A stretch of DNA of 64,000 nt from Eupeodes corollae (GCF_945859685.1 NC_079147.1:307766485-307830484); one strand, 5' to 3'; shown: positions 1 to 11,560, counted from the stretch's first letter. A program made the numbers and translations. Notes: generated from the sequence alone by a model not told the origin.

Positions 1-728
1 TGTTCCAGTCGTCGGTGAGATAAACCATGAGATCACCAATGGACCTATTGCTACGAAAGCCATACTGCCTGTCATTAAGAAGCCTAGCCCTTCCTTGAGA
101 TATTTCTTGAGCTGATAATTAATCAGCGTTTCCATGATCTTGGAATTAAGGGACGTGAGTGCGATTGGACGATAGTTAGATGGAGAGGAGGATTCGCCTT
201 TTTTAGGGACAGGCTGGACAAATGCTATTTTGCATCCGCTCGGAAAGAGACCTGTAGAGTAGGAGAGATGGAAAAGTTCTTCAGAACAATTGGAGAGATA
301 CTTTCCGCGCCAGCGGATTTGTGAATGTCAAGACCTTGCAACTGCACTAATGGCAAAGAAGATTCGACCCATAGATACATTCACGTTCTCAAGAACAGGA
401 GGACTCATGACACTTTCTGGTAGCGTCGAATGAACAACAAACTGTGCTGCAAGCAAATTGGTTTTATCAATCGAGCTTACACAGGGAGTGTTATTGTGGT
501 CGAGCGTTAAAACTGAGGATGACGTGGTGTTTCGTTCATTTTTTACAAATGACCAGAAATTTGTCCTACTTTTGGGACATTGTAGTATTTTTTGCCGTAA
601 TTTCTGGTCATGCAAACATTTGGTTCGTCGAATATGACCATTACAAGTCTTTCTAGCTTGTTTGAACTTATTCCGGTTTTCCTCAGTCGTGTTGGCTTTA
701 TAACGACGGAAATTTAATATATTTCTCC
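1..728 (-). mobile_element. CR1-like non-LTR retrotransposon remnant (family A)
   Basis: Decayed minus-strand fragment cut by the window edge. A short reading frame at 328-615 matches, nearly residue for residue, the end of the endonuclease/linker region of the better copy at 23705-26105: both contain the blocks KILQCPK, NFWSFVKN and VSSIDK. Positions 1-190 also align at nucleotide level with the RT-side segment of that copy (24525-24720). Similarity fades around 715-728 in A/T-rich sequence. No intact ORF remains, so this is a fossil. Clade placement as CR1-like is by recalled motif style; family membership with the other copy is seen directly. Confidence 0.85.
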
Positions 729-1134
729 AAATTCACTTCAAAAAGTAGATTTCTTAAACTATTAAGATTTTAAATGTTTTTGAATTTAATAGAAAGTTAA
801 TTTTGAAAGAAAAAAAAATTCTTTAAGAAAGAAACAGAAAAATACAATATAGTTGAAAACGAGTTTCAGGAATTTAAAGGCAACGAAATATCAAATTGGC
901 GATCTAATATTCAAGGTTTCTTACTTAGAACCTGAATATTTGCTCTTTTTCTCAGAAAATATCTTATGGTGTGAAAACAAATATATATTAGTTGTTTTTT
1001 ACAGCAAACCGTTTTTGGTGAATATCGTCAAATTTCTAACAAATCTTGATATGAAATCTTTACTCAAAAAACTTAACTGTATGAGCTTTATGGTTTATAT
1101 GACTCTCCCTAGTTGATGAATTGTTGATGTAGTA
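729..1134. other. AT-rich stretch, nothing recognised
   Basis: Very A/T-rich sequence with one 87-codon open frame (853-1116) that has no recognisable motif and an amino-acid content expected from A/T-rich DNA. I do not call it a gene. Confidence 0.5.
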
Positions 1135-1166
1135 CCCGTGGCATGATGGTTAGTGCGTTAAACTGT
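1135..1166 (+). repeat. tRNA-derived SINE, 5' head (split by LINE)
   Basis: The sequence reads as a tRNA 5' half: box-A-like TGGCATGATGGTTAG, then a D-stem side, then an anticodon-stem start ending near ACTGT. It matches the head of the SINE on the minus strand at 8633-8866 and the short head at 30265-30311. The remainder of this SINE reappears at 2541-2747, after the LINE copy at 1167-2539. The interruption lies at the anticodon-loop position of the tRNA-like part. The 3' half of the tRNA-like head is missing, so either a deletion or template switching accompanied the event. Confidence 0.7.
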
Positions 1167-2539
1167 TTCCGGAAACAGTTCGGGTTCAAGGCGGGCCATG
1201 ACACAATTCATGCTGCGCCTAAACTCCAATGGAATAAATCAAAACAATAATGGACAGGTGCTGTTCTGGTTGATTTGGAAAAGGCCTTTGACACCGTATG
1301 GTTAGAGGGTCATTAACTAAAAGTGAGCAGGCTTGGCATAAGCAAGACATTGTTGTATATATTTTATGGTATACTTAACGGTAGAAAGTTTGTTCTCAAA
1401 AGGGGCAATGTAACTTCTACCACAACATTCTCAATTAAAAATGGTCTTCAACAGGGAGCGATGAATTCGCTAATTCTCTTCAGCATTTGCTCGTACACCA
1501 GCGATCCAATAGGAAGTTTTACAAAAGCAATTGCATACGCCGACAATCTAATTGCGTGCAGAACGGCCCGAAAGGCTGATGTTATTAGAATTCTCTTGCA
1601 GCGTGATTTACAAGATTCAGTGATATTGCGTGGACTGGGAACTGAAAATAAATGTCCACAAGTCGGACACAATTCTGTTCCAGACTCCGTTGGCTAAGGC
1701 CACGAAGGGTACTTGCAAGAATTGGCGCAAGATGCTCATCGTTGATCTTCACGGGCAGCCATTAGCGAGCAAAAGTGTAGTGAGGTGCATCGGTATCTGG
1801 TTAGATCAGTATTTATATTTCGACAGACATATAAATGCTGCTGTGAATAGGGCCAGAAGAGCTTTGGCTCTGACAAAACGGCTGTTTTACAGCAGTCGGC
1901 TTGACCCCAAAGTGAAATTAATTTGCTACATGGCCCCCATACGGCCGATGATCGTTTATGGTAATCCTGTGTGGTTCAACGTTGCCTCTTATCAGATGGA
2001 GAAATTTCGGGTGTTCGAGCGGCAGTGTTTACGACGCTGTACCGGCTTATATCGGTGTATATCATATACAACAGAATTGGCAATTTCGTGATAAAACTCG
2101 TTCGAGGTCACATTGCAAGAGCTATATGTCTTAGACCAAAAATTTAATTTTCGGGGCATTCTATCCGAACGACGAGTATTTTGAAAGGGGACGCTTGAGC
2201 GGCTTCATTCCACCAGAGGCATTCGTCTTTTTAGACAGATGTTGTCTGATACAGGATAGATAGTTCCGCTAATCTACCACGTCATACAAAGAACCGTGGA
2301 TGGGCGACTCCCATACAATCGGGACGTCATGGCACAAGGCGGAGCAGAGCTCCTTCGGTTCAGTAGGGCTGTGTCAGAACAGGACCGAACTGAAAGGGTG
2401 AAGCAGGAGAACCAGTTTTGGTGGCTTCAATCGCCACTTGATAGTGGGTAGTCGGGATGGGGTTTTAAGCCTTGGCCGACTTACATACTTGTTTTATAGT
2501 TTTAGGGTTTAGTTTTAAGTAGAATGGGCTTGGTGGCAC
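1167..2539 (+). mobile_element. 5'-truncated, decayed copy of the tRNA-associated Jockey-type LINE (copy 1)
   Basis: It aligns throughout with the RT half and 3' UTR of the intact element, starting at the equivalent of 36440 and ending at the equivalent of 37864. Recognisable blocks include the LVDLEKAFDTVW RT motif (1267-1305), KNGLQQGA (around 1440) and the YADD box changed to YADN (1537-1548). Frameshifts, a premature stop and a duplicated stretch break it, leaving open pieces at 1323-1697 and 1630-2091. Homology stops at GGTGGCAC, exactly where the intact copy enters its first A-rich tract. No poly(A) or target duplication remains, because SINE sequence follows almost directly. Confidence 0.9.
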
Positions 2540-2540
2540 C

Positions 2541-2747
2541 AAAAGGGTTCTGCCTCTTGCGAGAAATTGACATATTCTCCAAGTGTAATTCTTGTCATGA
2601 AAAGTGCTTTCTAAAATTTTCCTTTCGTATTTGGCTTAAAACTGTAGGTCCCTTCCATCCCTGACAGCAGTCCTAGCACACAGGAATGGTTGAGAGTTGT
2701 AAGTCACTAGGTCCTGGTTCACAACGGACAGTTGAACCACCCCATTT
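2541..2747 (+). repeat. tRNA-derived SINE, body
   Basis: The body resumes with GGGTTCTGCCTCTTGCGAG and runs to ACAGTTGAACCACCCCATTT. The same order of words (CTCTTGCGAG, CCAAG.GTAAT, AGAGTT.TAAGTCACTAG, AACGGACAGTT) is found in the minus-strand copy at 8633-8866, which proves that this is a dispersed repeat and not LINE 3' UTR. Together with 1135-1166 it forms one SINE interrupted by LINE copy 1. Family name not known. Confidence 0.75.
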
Positions 2748-2764
2748 TGAAAATTTTGAGAACA

Positions 2765-3420
2765 AATCGAATTAACGGTTTAAAAACTTAAACAAAAATT
2801 AATAAAAGTTGGTAAAAATTGATTTTTGCCTCAAATATCTTTTCAAAAATTGAAAATATTGGCTTCAAATTAATTTTATCCTATAAAAAATATTGTTTTC
2901 ATTATACGGTAAGATAAATCGAATTGACGGTTTTCTTATAAAAAAATAAAAACCTAAAAATAGCATTACTAAAAGTTCGTAAACATTGATTTTCGACTTA
3001 AATATCTTTCAACAGAAAATATTTTTTTATAAATCAGTTAGTTTTTTATAAGAATCCAACAGTCAGTTTTTTCATTAAAAAATAAAATCTACAAAAAATA
3101 ATTTACGCAAATTTGGTAAAAATTGATGTTCGGTTCTCGATATCTTGTGAGCAATAGAATTTGTATTGGTTTATATAAGAACTTAAAATTTAAATGAATT
3201 ACTACCAAAATTTGTAAAAATTGGTCTTCAACTAATAATCCCGCTAACTAAAATGATTTTGAAATCAAACTATTTCATTATATGTTTAATTTTGTTTGTA
3301 ATTTTTAAGAATAATTGAACTGATTTTTTTAACAGGAAATGATAACATACAAATTTTTAAGCAAGACAAATCGACAGAGGGGATGGAAAGTTATAAGTGT
3401 GGGTCGCATCCAAGCTTTTC
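2765..3420. repeat. degenerate AT-rich tandem repeat
   Basis: A phrase of the form GTAAAAATTGATTTTCGACT.AAATATCTT recurs near 2811, 2982, 3115 and 3207 in diverged form, and AATCGAATTGACGG-like words recur near 2765 and 2920. Spacing between the anchors is irregular (about 170, 130 and 90 bp), as in an old array with deletions. No open frame. It may be satellite-like or the inside of an unknown non-autonomous element. Confidence 0.6.
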
Positions 3421-6400
3421 TTTTGAGATAAAATCATTTATTGTTCGTAAAAAAAAAATATTCGAGGGGACAATTTTTTTCTGCTTTAAACCTTAATTTA
3501 CAGTAAATAAAACCAATGGACCGTTTTATTGACTTTTCAACCATCGTTATGTCATAATTTTGATTGAAACACCAAAATCAAAATTTGTTTAACAATGTAA
3601 TACTTGCTTTATAGTTTCGATATGTCGCATGCAAAAATTAATTTGAACTATTGAAAATTCTCAAGGTATTAAAAAACACCATATATTATATAAAAATAAC
3701 TTAAGATAACAGAGAAATGTAAAGGTTTATAGATTTAGGAAAGCTTTTTTTGGTCCGTGAAATGTTATACGGCAGTGTAGGCGCAATTTATTCATTTTCG
3801 CTCATCCTCATCTCTAGCTCCAAGGAAATTCATTAAGGCAAATGACGACGGGGACCGCTACTACCTCCGAAATGTGACAAACATAAGTTTGGGGATTTGC
3901 GATTTTGTTGTTGTTGTTTTTTTAACTCAATACTGAGTACTCCTACCTACCTACTTTATTTCGCTTACTTAAGGGAATAAAAATGAAATGCGATGGAAAG
4001 GCTGAGCGAGATGTGGGAGCACACAGAATTTTGAAATTATACGCAAGCACTCTCCTTATATCCTTCGGGAATTTTCAGCACAAGATGAAGCAGCAGGATT
4101 TTCTGAATCTGATTCTCGTGTTACACAGCTTGTGTATGTAAATGTTTATAATTTTGCTTCTTTTTTTATGTTTGTTTTTATTTCATTTTATTTTATTTTT
4201 GCAACAATATTCAAATGAATTTCACTTATTTGCTCTTTTTTTGGCGTGTCCTTGTGTCATCTTCCTGTGTATATTTTATTTTTCTGTGTCGAAACAGAGG
4301 ATTCTGTTTTTGCTATTCGAAGCGATGTTTCACTTTATCTACGGAAGAGAGAACACATAATGAAATTATGTTGTTTGCTGAGTTTCTTTTTTTTGTTGTT
4401 GTGTTTTTGCTGCCGTTCCCTGGTCCTGAGTCCTCGTCCTGAGTCCTGGTCCCAGAACCCAGAACCCAGATCCTGTGGAATGAATGAAAGAACAGTTCGA
4501 AATCGGTTGACCTTTTTTTGTTGTCTTATGTTTTATTATGTTGATATTTTTGTTTGTTTGTTTATCCACTGTTTTTGTCAGTTCTAAGTTAGGAAGGGAG
4601 AGGGGAGAGAGGAGGTTTGGGTGACATGTACGAAGGGTTTCTTTTTGTTTGGTTAAATTCTACATCGAAGGAAGTTTTTTTTTATTTTTGTTGTATCCTT
4701 TCATTTGTTACTGTGACTGTGACTGTCCCCCAATTTGACGACTCAATTTACTAAAGTGTTTCTGACTTCTGAATGTTAAAGTCGTGCTCGATAGAAATAT
4801 CTTACCTCATCACGAGAATCGAATGAATTCCGGGAATGTTTCGATACATTTTTGTTTGTTTGTCGATACGTTGTTTCCTTTTCCATAGAAATTCCAATCG
4901 ATATGAGGATACGACCTAGCTCAGAATTCTTTTGATTTATTTATAGAAACTGGAGAATTTCCGTGTAAAAATTGTCTCCGTTCGGTTTCGTTTTGAAGTT
5001 CTTGACTTTAGCCAATTAGGTATTCAATTCCCGCCGATATGTCCCCATGTCAATAATACCGCCAATTCGATACCTCATTAATTTGAAAATAAATCATTGA
5101 TCCTGTTTGACAGTGTACATAAGAACCGTTACAGTTAACTCTAAGCAAACATGGTGACAGCCTTTGCCTTGATAACCTCACCGAGCAAACATCAGTAAGG
5201 CAGAGCTCAGAGGTAATTAAAATATGTATGTTCCTTTGAAAATTCCCCAAAAACCTTCTTCCAAACTTTGTTCCTTCGTTCTTCCTCGTGCTGTGTCACT
5301 TTTGTTTCAACAAACAGTTTTTGAAGCAATGTTGACGACAGGAACTCATCATCTTAAGGTGGGTTTGAAAGGACGAACAAATTTTGAAGAAGAAAGGATG
5401 ACTCCTGAATGAATAATTGCACATTTCAATTAAAACTCGTAAATCCTATCTATCTTATTTCTATGTCCATGTCCACTTCAATTTTCTTACCCCCTGCTCC
5501 CCCGCCGCCTTCACTTCTCATTACTCGGCTTCTTCGGTCTCGGTAGCAATTCATTTGGAAAATAACGCGAATAAAGCCTTCACAGTTGAGATCTTTTGAA
5601 AAACTCCTGAAAGAACACCAGCAACAAAAAAAAAAAAACGAGGAATATAATAAAAATTCTAAAATAAAATGAAATCCTTAAAATTACTTTTCTTCGCACC
5701 CTTTGTGTAAGTCCCCCGCATCGTCATTGAACGTTGGCTGGAGTTTCGGTGCGGTGGTGGTGTGGAAAGTGGAAATCTTAATCATCTTGTATTCAATTGA
5801 GTGCTTCACCATCGCCATCGCCATAGCCATCAGTAGAGCGCGTCCATTGCTTCCATGCGGACACCGCGGGACACACGGAGGACGATGATGATTTTGCAAA
5901 GATGCTACGTTTTCATTAGAGTCCTGAAGCTGGTAATGGTATTTGTGCTGGTGCTTGTGCTGGTACTGGTGTACACTTAGTAACAGTGATGATGTCCTTG
6001 AGAGAGCTTTGGTTGTCATTTTCATCATTATGATTGCGCGAAGGCAATCAATGAGTCGCAGAGTGAGGACAGAAGTTCTTTGGGGGGATGCAAGACGCAA
6101 CAACGACGATGGTGGAGGGGTTGTCATTTGCTTTCATAGCTGGCTTGGGAATTCATTTGACACCGTTCATAACATCAGCAGCAACGCCCATCACAATCAT
6201 CAGTATACCAAGAAGCAGCATTCGAGTAATTACTGCAATCATTTTCATGATTTTAAGACATTTCAATTTATATATAAAAGTTATAGAGTGCGGGAAAATG
6301 ACTTTTCTAAGAGACGTTTTTCTGCTTTAATCGTTTTGGCTTTTTATTTCGTTTTGATTTCATAAATGAAAGGTAATGGAACTAATTTTAGTGTGAATTT

Positions 6401-7739
6401 GTCGTAGATATGTATAAAGTTTAGAAGAATGTTTGGTTAAGTTCATGAAAAAGTATGTACGAGTATTCAATCCTATAAATAAATTAATACTTTCTAAGTA
6501 CTTTTTTTCAATTAAAGTATACAGGATAAAGAAGTGAATTGAAGTTAGAATTTGCTATTTTATCAATTCAAATTTAATTGACTCCAACTCCATCTAGTTA
6601 TGTAGTATTACATGAGTTATGGGTTTAAGAAATGAGATAAAACCATTCTTTGGGTTAAAGTTACTCCGATTACGATGCTAGTCTCTACTATTTTGAACTC
6701 GAGAACAAATCTATTAAAATATCTCTTCGAAATAATTTAACTGATTTCCGAAAAAAGAAGAATTAAAAGAAGGTGTCAAGCCACGAGACTTCCAGATGAT
6801 TGGGTCTTTTGTAACAGAATTAATAACGAGTTCAAAAAAAAAAGAATCTTTGGGTCCAAAAATGGTTCACTAAGTAGATAACTGAAAGCCTGCCGATGAA
6901 CATTACTAAACAGTTCCTTGGAGAAGTATATTAGTATCCTTAATGGCTGAATCACAAACACGCGTTAGCTTCGGCTTCACCTGACGTTTACGAGTTCAAG
7001 AATAGGAATTTAATACATGCTATCACAATGGAGCTTCGACCTCACGTTTCGTTTGACAATCGTATGGAAAAGAACGTAATGTAAAGTAATGTGACTCCAA
7101 ACGAAAGCTCTAGTTCAATTATCTGATCATTTGTCTGAAAGCTCAACAGCTGTCAAAAATGTCAAGAAACAAAATATTTGTTCTTTGGAGGGATTTAATA
7201 ATAGAAATGTCATTTAAAGCAACCTCGAAGCAAGGCCACCGTAAAGCACTCGAAGCCGAAGCTGAAGCGTAAAGCCATAAAGACCGCAGAATCAAAACTT
7301 ATTCACGCAATATGGTGGTATCTAAATGAATTAGATATCAGAATAAAAAAATGAACAGCAACAGATTCCTCACAGTTTGTCGACAGAAAAAATTAATCTG
7401 AATTGCCGTTTTTCACGTATGAAGCAAATGTCAACAAAAGATATCTTAAAACGAACTACTTCGGTATGATTTAATATCTGCTTAGGTTTTGACAGAAGTG
7501 CATGCCTTAAAAAGAAATCTTTATTATAGCAAAATAAGGTAAGCCAACAAGCAGAAAAAAACATATTACTTTTTGAAAAGCTGCTACTAAAATGGAAGCA
7601 CTAAAATGGAAGCATTGATTTATGTTTATGTTAAGAATCAAGCATTGAACATTTAATTATGTATCTGATGGAAGGCATTTGAAAAAAAAAGATATTTCTC
7701 AAGACTTTTATAAGGTTTGGACACACTTGAGACTTGAGT
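3421..7739. other. non-coding, no gene or transposon recognised
   Basis: A/T-rich sequence with homopolymer T/A runs, short microsatellite-like stretches (GCCATC repeats near 5809-5832, an A run at 5627-5638) and no long open frame. The largest open frame (minus strand 5684-6127) is rich in His, Met and Gln from simple-sequence DNA and has no domain I recognise. It could be intron or intergenic DNA. Confidence 0.6.
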
Positions 7740-8520
7740 ATCTCATTGGAACCGTTCACCGAACTCGCCTCTCACCATTCACCGAACTCGTCCGCTGTTG
7801 TTGTTCGTCTTGTTGAAACCACATGTCATGCCACTCAAGCTATTTCATTTTAGGCAAAGAAAGAAAGGTGGATATCATCTCACGGAAGCGCTTACCATCT
7901 AAAGCTACGTTACGATTCGCATCATCTTTAGAGAAGTACGGTCCAATGATGTCACCAGCACATAAACAGCTTCAAACTGTGTCTTCTTCTGGATGCATTG
8001 GAAGCTCTTGTAATGCTCCTGCCTGATATTCACCCCAAAATCGACAACTCTGCTTGTTTACGAACCAATTGAGTCAAAAATGAGCTTCGTCGCACAATTC
8101 TTCGGCCAACTTTCCAAGAGCCCATTTACCAAAAATTTTACTTTGCAATAGGTTGTTCGGCCTTAATTCTTGCACCAGCTGTATTTTCAAAAGGCATCAC
8201 ACCTAAATCCTTCCGCAAAAATGTTCCACGTTGTTGAGTAACAGTCGATAATTGATGGTAATCATTAACACTGACCGATACAGCTGCAATATTTTCTACA
8301 GTTTAGTAACAATGTAAATTTGGTACGAAATTTAGTCACAATAACCCGAATAGCTCCTTCAATAGGTCGATCAAACTGACCATAAAATGGAAGAAGCGCG
8401 CGATCAACTTTTTTAACAGAGCACGCATTTTGGTAATTAAATTCAATAATTTGCAAGCGTTGTCCGTTTGTAAGACGAATCATGGTCATGACCAAACTGA
8501 AGATGTTTGACAGTGAAACA
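7740..8520 (-). mobile_element. mariner/Tc1-superfamily transposon remnant
   Basis: Minus-strand reading at 8265-8495 gives an N-terminal helix-turn-helix of a mariner-type transposase: a LTNGQRLQIIEFNYQNACSV start followed by FDRPIEGAIRVIVTKFRTKF. Downstream pieces in shifting frames continue the same protein, ending near 7800-7830 with a DMWFQQD-like catalytic-region motif. The pieces match the family of the remnants at 40440-40975 and 17975-18115. Stops, frameshifts and small deletions make it non-functional. Terminal repeats were not resolved. Confidence 0.8.
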
Positions 8521-8632
8521 AATCGAAAAGTGCGTCAGCTGTTTAAACCAGTATCGCCAAAAAGATAATAGCTATAAAGTCATCCTTTGTTACATCGGAG
8601 CCTAAAGTACGTTAACCCAAACATTTAAAAAA

Positions 8633-8866
8633 AGTTAGGCGCCGTAACAGTCCATTGAGAACTAGTGACTTAAAACTCTCAGGTATACCATGTGCGAGTA
8701 ATATTGTTGGTGATGAGAAAACTCTTTTTATTACTCTTAGATGATTTGTCCTCGCAAGAGACGGTACCCGTGACTAAAACTTTTATATGGCACAGCCAGG
8801 GATTGAACCGGAAAAAGGAGACTTCTGGCATGAGAGTCCTACGTGTTAACTATGACGCTAATACTA
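8633..8866 (-). repeat. tRNA-derived SINE, near-complete copy
   Basis: Read on the minus strand, it begins with a tRNA-like head: TTAGCGTCATAGTTAACACG, an anticodon-region GGACTCTCATGCC, then a box B GGTTCAATCC at 8800-8809. The body follows with CTCTTGCGAGGA and ends with TAAGTCACTAG and CAATGGACTGTTACGGCGCC. It is about 235 bp long and shares its word order with the split copy at 1135-1166 plus 2541-2747. The anticodon loop resembles tRNA-Asp or a relative, but parentage is uncertain. This copy shows what the uninterrupted SINE looks like. Confidence 0.75.
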
Positions 8867-8889
8867 AGACAGACAGTACTAAACCAAAA

Positions 8890-9180
8890 AAAAAAATGTA
8901 TACCAGAAGGAAGTGTACTAGGAGCAACACTGTAACTATAAAATTGAAAGGGGTTATTCCACTAGACATCAACGCTTTCATTTCCACCTTTGTTGATGAT
9001 ACTGAAATAATAGTCAAGAAAAATCCGAAGGTTACAAAAAAATTGTTAATTCAAGTCCATAAAGTGAATGATTGGACCCAAAAGTACCATATCAAACAAA
9101 ACGAAACAAAATTAATAAGACTTATCAACACGTTACACAGCTATCATCACAACTCAGTTATCGAAGGAAATGTTAGGTAT
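8890..9180 (+). pseudogene. Jockey-like reverse transcriptase fragment
   Basis: A plus-strand frame inside the 8692-9243 open stretch reads as an RT remnant: PEGSVLGAT-like motif (usual PQGSVLGP) from about 8900, then IPLDINAFISTFVDDTEIIVKK (catalytic box FVDD in place of F/YADD), then a VHKVNDWTQKYHIKQNETK stretch typical of Jockey-group elements. Part of the region between the PQGSVLGP and FVDD blocks is missing. The upstream half of the same open frame is antisense SINE, so the 183-codon frame is a chance fusion, not a protein. Confidence 0.75.
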
Positions 9181-9505
9181 TTGCATAGTTTCACGTTGCG
9201 AACGTGGACACGTGAATTGGCCACCAAGATGTTGAGATTTTAAACCGCTTGAATTTTGTCTGTGTTGATATGTGAAGTCGCCACTCTACCCCGCTGCTGA
9301 TAAGCTCAAAATATTGACCAGTTGACTCTACTAGATGTTTTGAAAGATGCGTCAAACACCACCCTCAGTTTTGTGGTTGAACTGCCCTCTTAGTAACAAC
9401 ATGATGTGGCAGAAAGTAATGCTGATTTTCTGGCAATCTTTTCTTGTCGACTTCGCTCATATGACACAGTTGGATGTATTCTTCGATGCATGCTGAATAT
9501 TGCTA

Positions 9506-9913
9506 TCATAGTTGTCGATTTACATAAAGACGTCGCTCTAAACCTTCTAAAGCATCTTGGTAAGAATCACCGAAAACTGGACGAACATTTCCTTTGAACG
9601 GCAATGCTACTTGATAACGTCCATCAACTGTGCGTTCAGTGTTGGCGATGAAGTGATTTTCACATTCTATATCTTCCGACCTTTGGAATGGCTTAAAAGG
9701 TGTCTCTTCTAACCCCCAAAATTTGCGCAGTTGGGTTTCGACATCTACAGTTTGGATGAAACTTCTGACCTGATGACTTGACTCGCATATAATTGGGGCC
9801 TTTCCGAATAAAATCCATCCTAATGTTGTCTTCTGCATGACTGGCGTTGACTTGTCTGTTGGCGAAATCAGTTCCGGCAAAAAAAGTTCTGCTAAGACTT
9901 CACTGCCAAGCAA
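9506..9913 (-). pseudogene. BEL/Pao pol, protease-RT linker
   Basis: The 135-codon open piece has the landmarks of BEL/Pao pol between protease and RT: a GSEVLAELF start, KTTLGWILFG, QLRKFWGLEE, ECENHFIANTERTVDGRYQVALPFK and a LERRL end. In functional elements this runs straight into the RT, whose first motif is seen just downstream (about 9300-9420) in a broken frame. It is part of a polyprotein, so the first Met is not a real start. Confidence 0.85.
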
Positions 9914-9983
9914 AATATTAATTTTGGACGACCTTTAGAATTCAGGATCAGCTAGAACATAATCGTTGAGATGAGCCCAATTC

Positions 9984-10244
9984 TCAACGTGAAGGGTCCG
10001 GGCCGGCAAATGCCCAGACAGTAACTTTAAGATGCAGGATTGCGCTGTTGTTGCAAAAGTGGAATGCTGCGAAGCAAAAGTAATATCTCTTAAACATGTA
10101 CCACTGCTGAGTGTGAGTGTGAGTTGTTCGAGATTTGAATTGTAGCAATTGGGCTGCACACTCCGTAATAAACGACGCTTCCGATCCAGTATCTAGCAAT
10201 GTACGCAGCGTTAACCACTCTGCAAATGAAGACGATACTTTCAC
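9984..10244 (-). pseudogene. BEL/Pao aspartic protease fragment
   Basis: The N-terminal part contains LRTLLDTGSEASFITE, the D(S/T)G catalytic motif of a retropepsin in the form typical of BEL/Pao. The frame then drifts into a frameshifted segment; the continuation appears in the overlapping frame at 9935-10159 (SSGTCLRDITFASQHS...). It matures gag-pol in functional elements; here it is broken. Confidence 0.8.
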
Positions 10245-10346
10245 AAGGGCAGTTGCCAGTAAAACATGTGAAATTTTCGTGGGACTGTCGTACTGAGAGT
10301 GGTGAGAGGTTACATTGGTAGATGTAGACGTTTGTCTATTGGCAGC

Positions 10347-10658
10347 TTAGAATGAAGGAGCTTGTGCGTTTAAAGTGGTATTTTGCAAATTTTGGCTGGT
10401 ACCCTGTTGCTGCTGAATGCTATTTGACAATTGTTGTTGAAGTGGCTGAAAAGGGGTATTTTTATTTTGCTGTAAGCGTGAAGGTTGTTGGCTTGGCTGA
10501 AAAGGAGTATTATCATCATGTAATAACGTGTGGTGTGGTTGTTGGCAATGGTAATACCTACGGTTACTTCGACAATTATCTGTTGCATACCCTAAAAAGT
10601 TTCTACATAAACCCAATTTGTTAATAAGCTGAATACGCTCAGTAATACTCATTTTCAA
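10347..10658 (-). pseudogene. BEL/Pao gag C-terminus with degenerate zinc knuckle and Gln-rich tail
   Basis: It opens with a block of the type ...ERIQLINKLGLCRNFLGYATDNC followed by QQPHHTLLH, the usual BEL/Pao gag nucleocapsid layout with some Cys positions lost, then a Gln-rich spacer. It lies between the gag core (10913-11299) and the protease. Confidence 0.75.
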
Positions 10659-10912
10659 AAATTTGTGACATTTTCTAACCGCATGTTTATTTTTCAGACA
10701 TATGATACTTTGCAGGACAGCTTAGATTGGTCAGATTGAGCATGAGCTACAAACGATTGCTTATGTAAGGAGTTGCGTGACGTGCTGGATGTACCCTGAC
10801 AGTGCTGCTGATCGACCGCTTCTAGAGTTCTGAAGCTTATTTCCAAGAAGGATGAAAATTCCTTGAAAGTCGACAGCTACTTTGGTTTCTCTCTTTCGTT
10901 CAGCTTCTCCTC

Positions 10913-11299
10913 TCACATTTGCTGTGTCTTGCAAAGTAACTTTAGCACTAGAAGAAATATTAGCACTGGATCTAAATGTTCTACTTCTATTTTCAATTTT
11001 GGCAGACTGTGAATCACTAGAGTTGAAGTGTATAATAAATCTTTAATCGACTCCACGGGCTCTTGTGACTGTGATGGCAAATTAAACAGTGCACTCAACT
11101 GGATATTGACAAGGACGCGAGGGTGATAATAACGATCTTTCAAAATCGTCCATGCTTTCGCATAATTATGGCCATGAATCTTCAAGGATGAAAGCAACTT
11201 CTCAGCATTGCCAGTTAAACTTGTCTTAAGGTAGTGCACCTTTTGAATATCCGAAAGAGATGCCTTACTTAAGACAAGCGTCACAAAAAGATAATGCAA
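10913..11299 (-). pseudogene. BEL/Pao gag core fragment
   Basis: A 128-codon frame with the BEL/Pao gag (DUF1759-type) pattern: LSDIQKVHYLKTSLTGNAEKL, then YAKAWTILKDRY, then LVNIQLSALFNLP. This domain assembles the capsid. The upstream part (11300-11560) may hold more gag in broken frames. It is not a host gene. Confidence 0.85.
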
Positions 11300-11560
11300 A
11301 TTCGGCCAAGACTCATAACTTCCGTCGAAAGAAGGTATTTTAATAGCTGGCAGGTGAATTTCGTCGCTCTCTCAAACATTTTCCTTTTCAGAGACTTCTT
11401 TGGACTGCTGGCTGCTACTGCCACCAAGACTTGCCAGCAAATCCAGGAGCCTTGTATGAAAAATCAACACTTAAATTCCGACAGAAGAAAATTGAAAACC
11501 GACTGGAGAAAACGGCCCTTGAAAGACTTCGATGGACATGGACATACATACAAATATAGA

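Larger units (their letters stand above)
9250..11560 (-). mobile_element. BEL/Pao LTR retrotransposon remnant (gag-pol)
   Basis: Minus-strand order is gag, zinc-knuckle region, aspartic protease, protease-RT linker and the first RT motif, as in BEL/Pao elements. The RT start lies at about 9300-9420 and contains a PHHVVTKRA-like block followed by a RVVFDAS-like block in broken frames. No long terminal repeats were recognised, the RT is cut off, and each gene is interrupted, so this is an internal fragment. Individual pieces are listed separately. Confidence 0.85.

Noticed and set aside
1190..1200. GGGTTCAAGG as the box B of the split SINE at 1135
   Set aside because: The same bases are present in the intact LINE at 36450-36460 as RT coding sequence (QFGFKAG), so they belong to the LINE.
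5684..6127. Minus-strand frame rich in His/Met/Gln as a host gene
   Set aside because: Composition reflects simple trinucleotide repeats; no domain, and the plus strand has equally long chance frames.
8692..9243. 183-codon open frame as one gene
   Set aside because: Its first third is antisense SINE and the rest is a fragment of Jockey-like RT; the joint frame is accidental.
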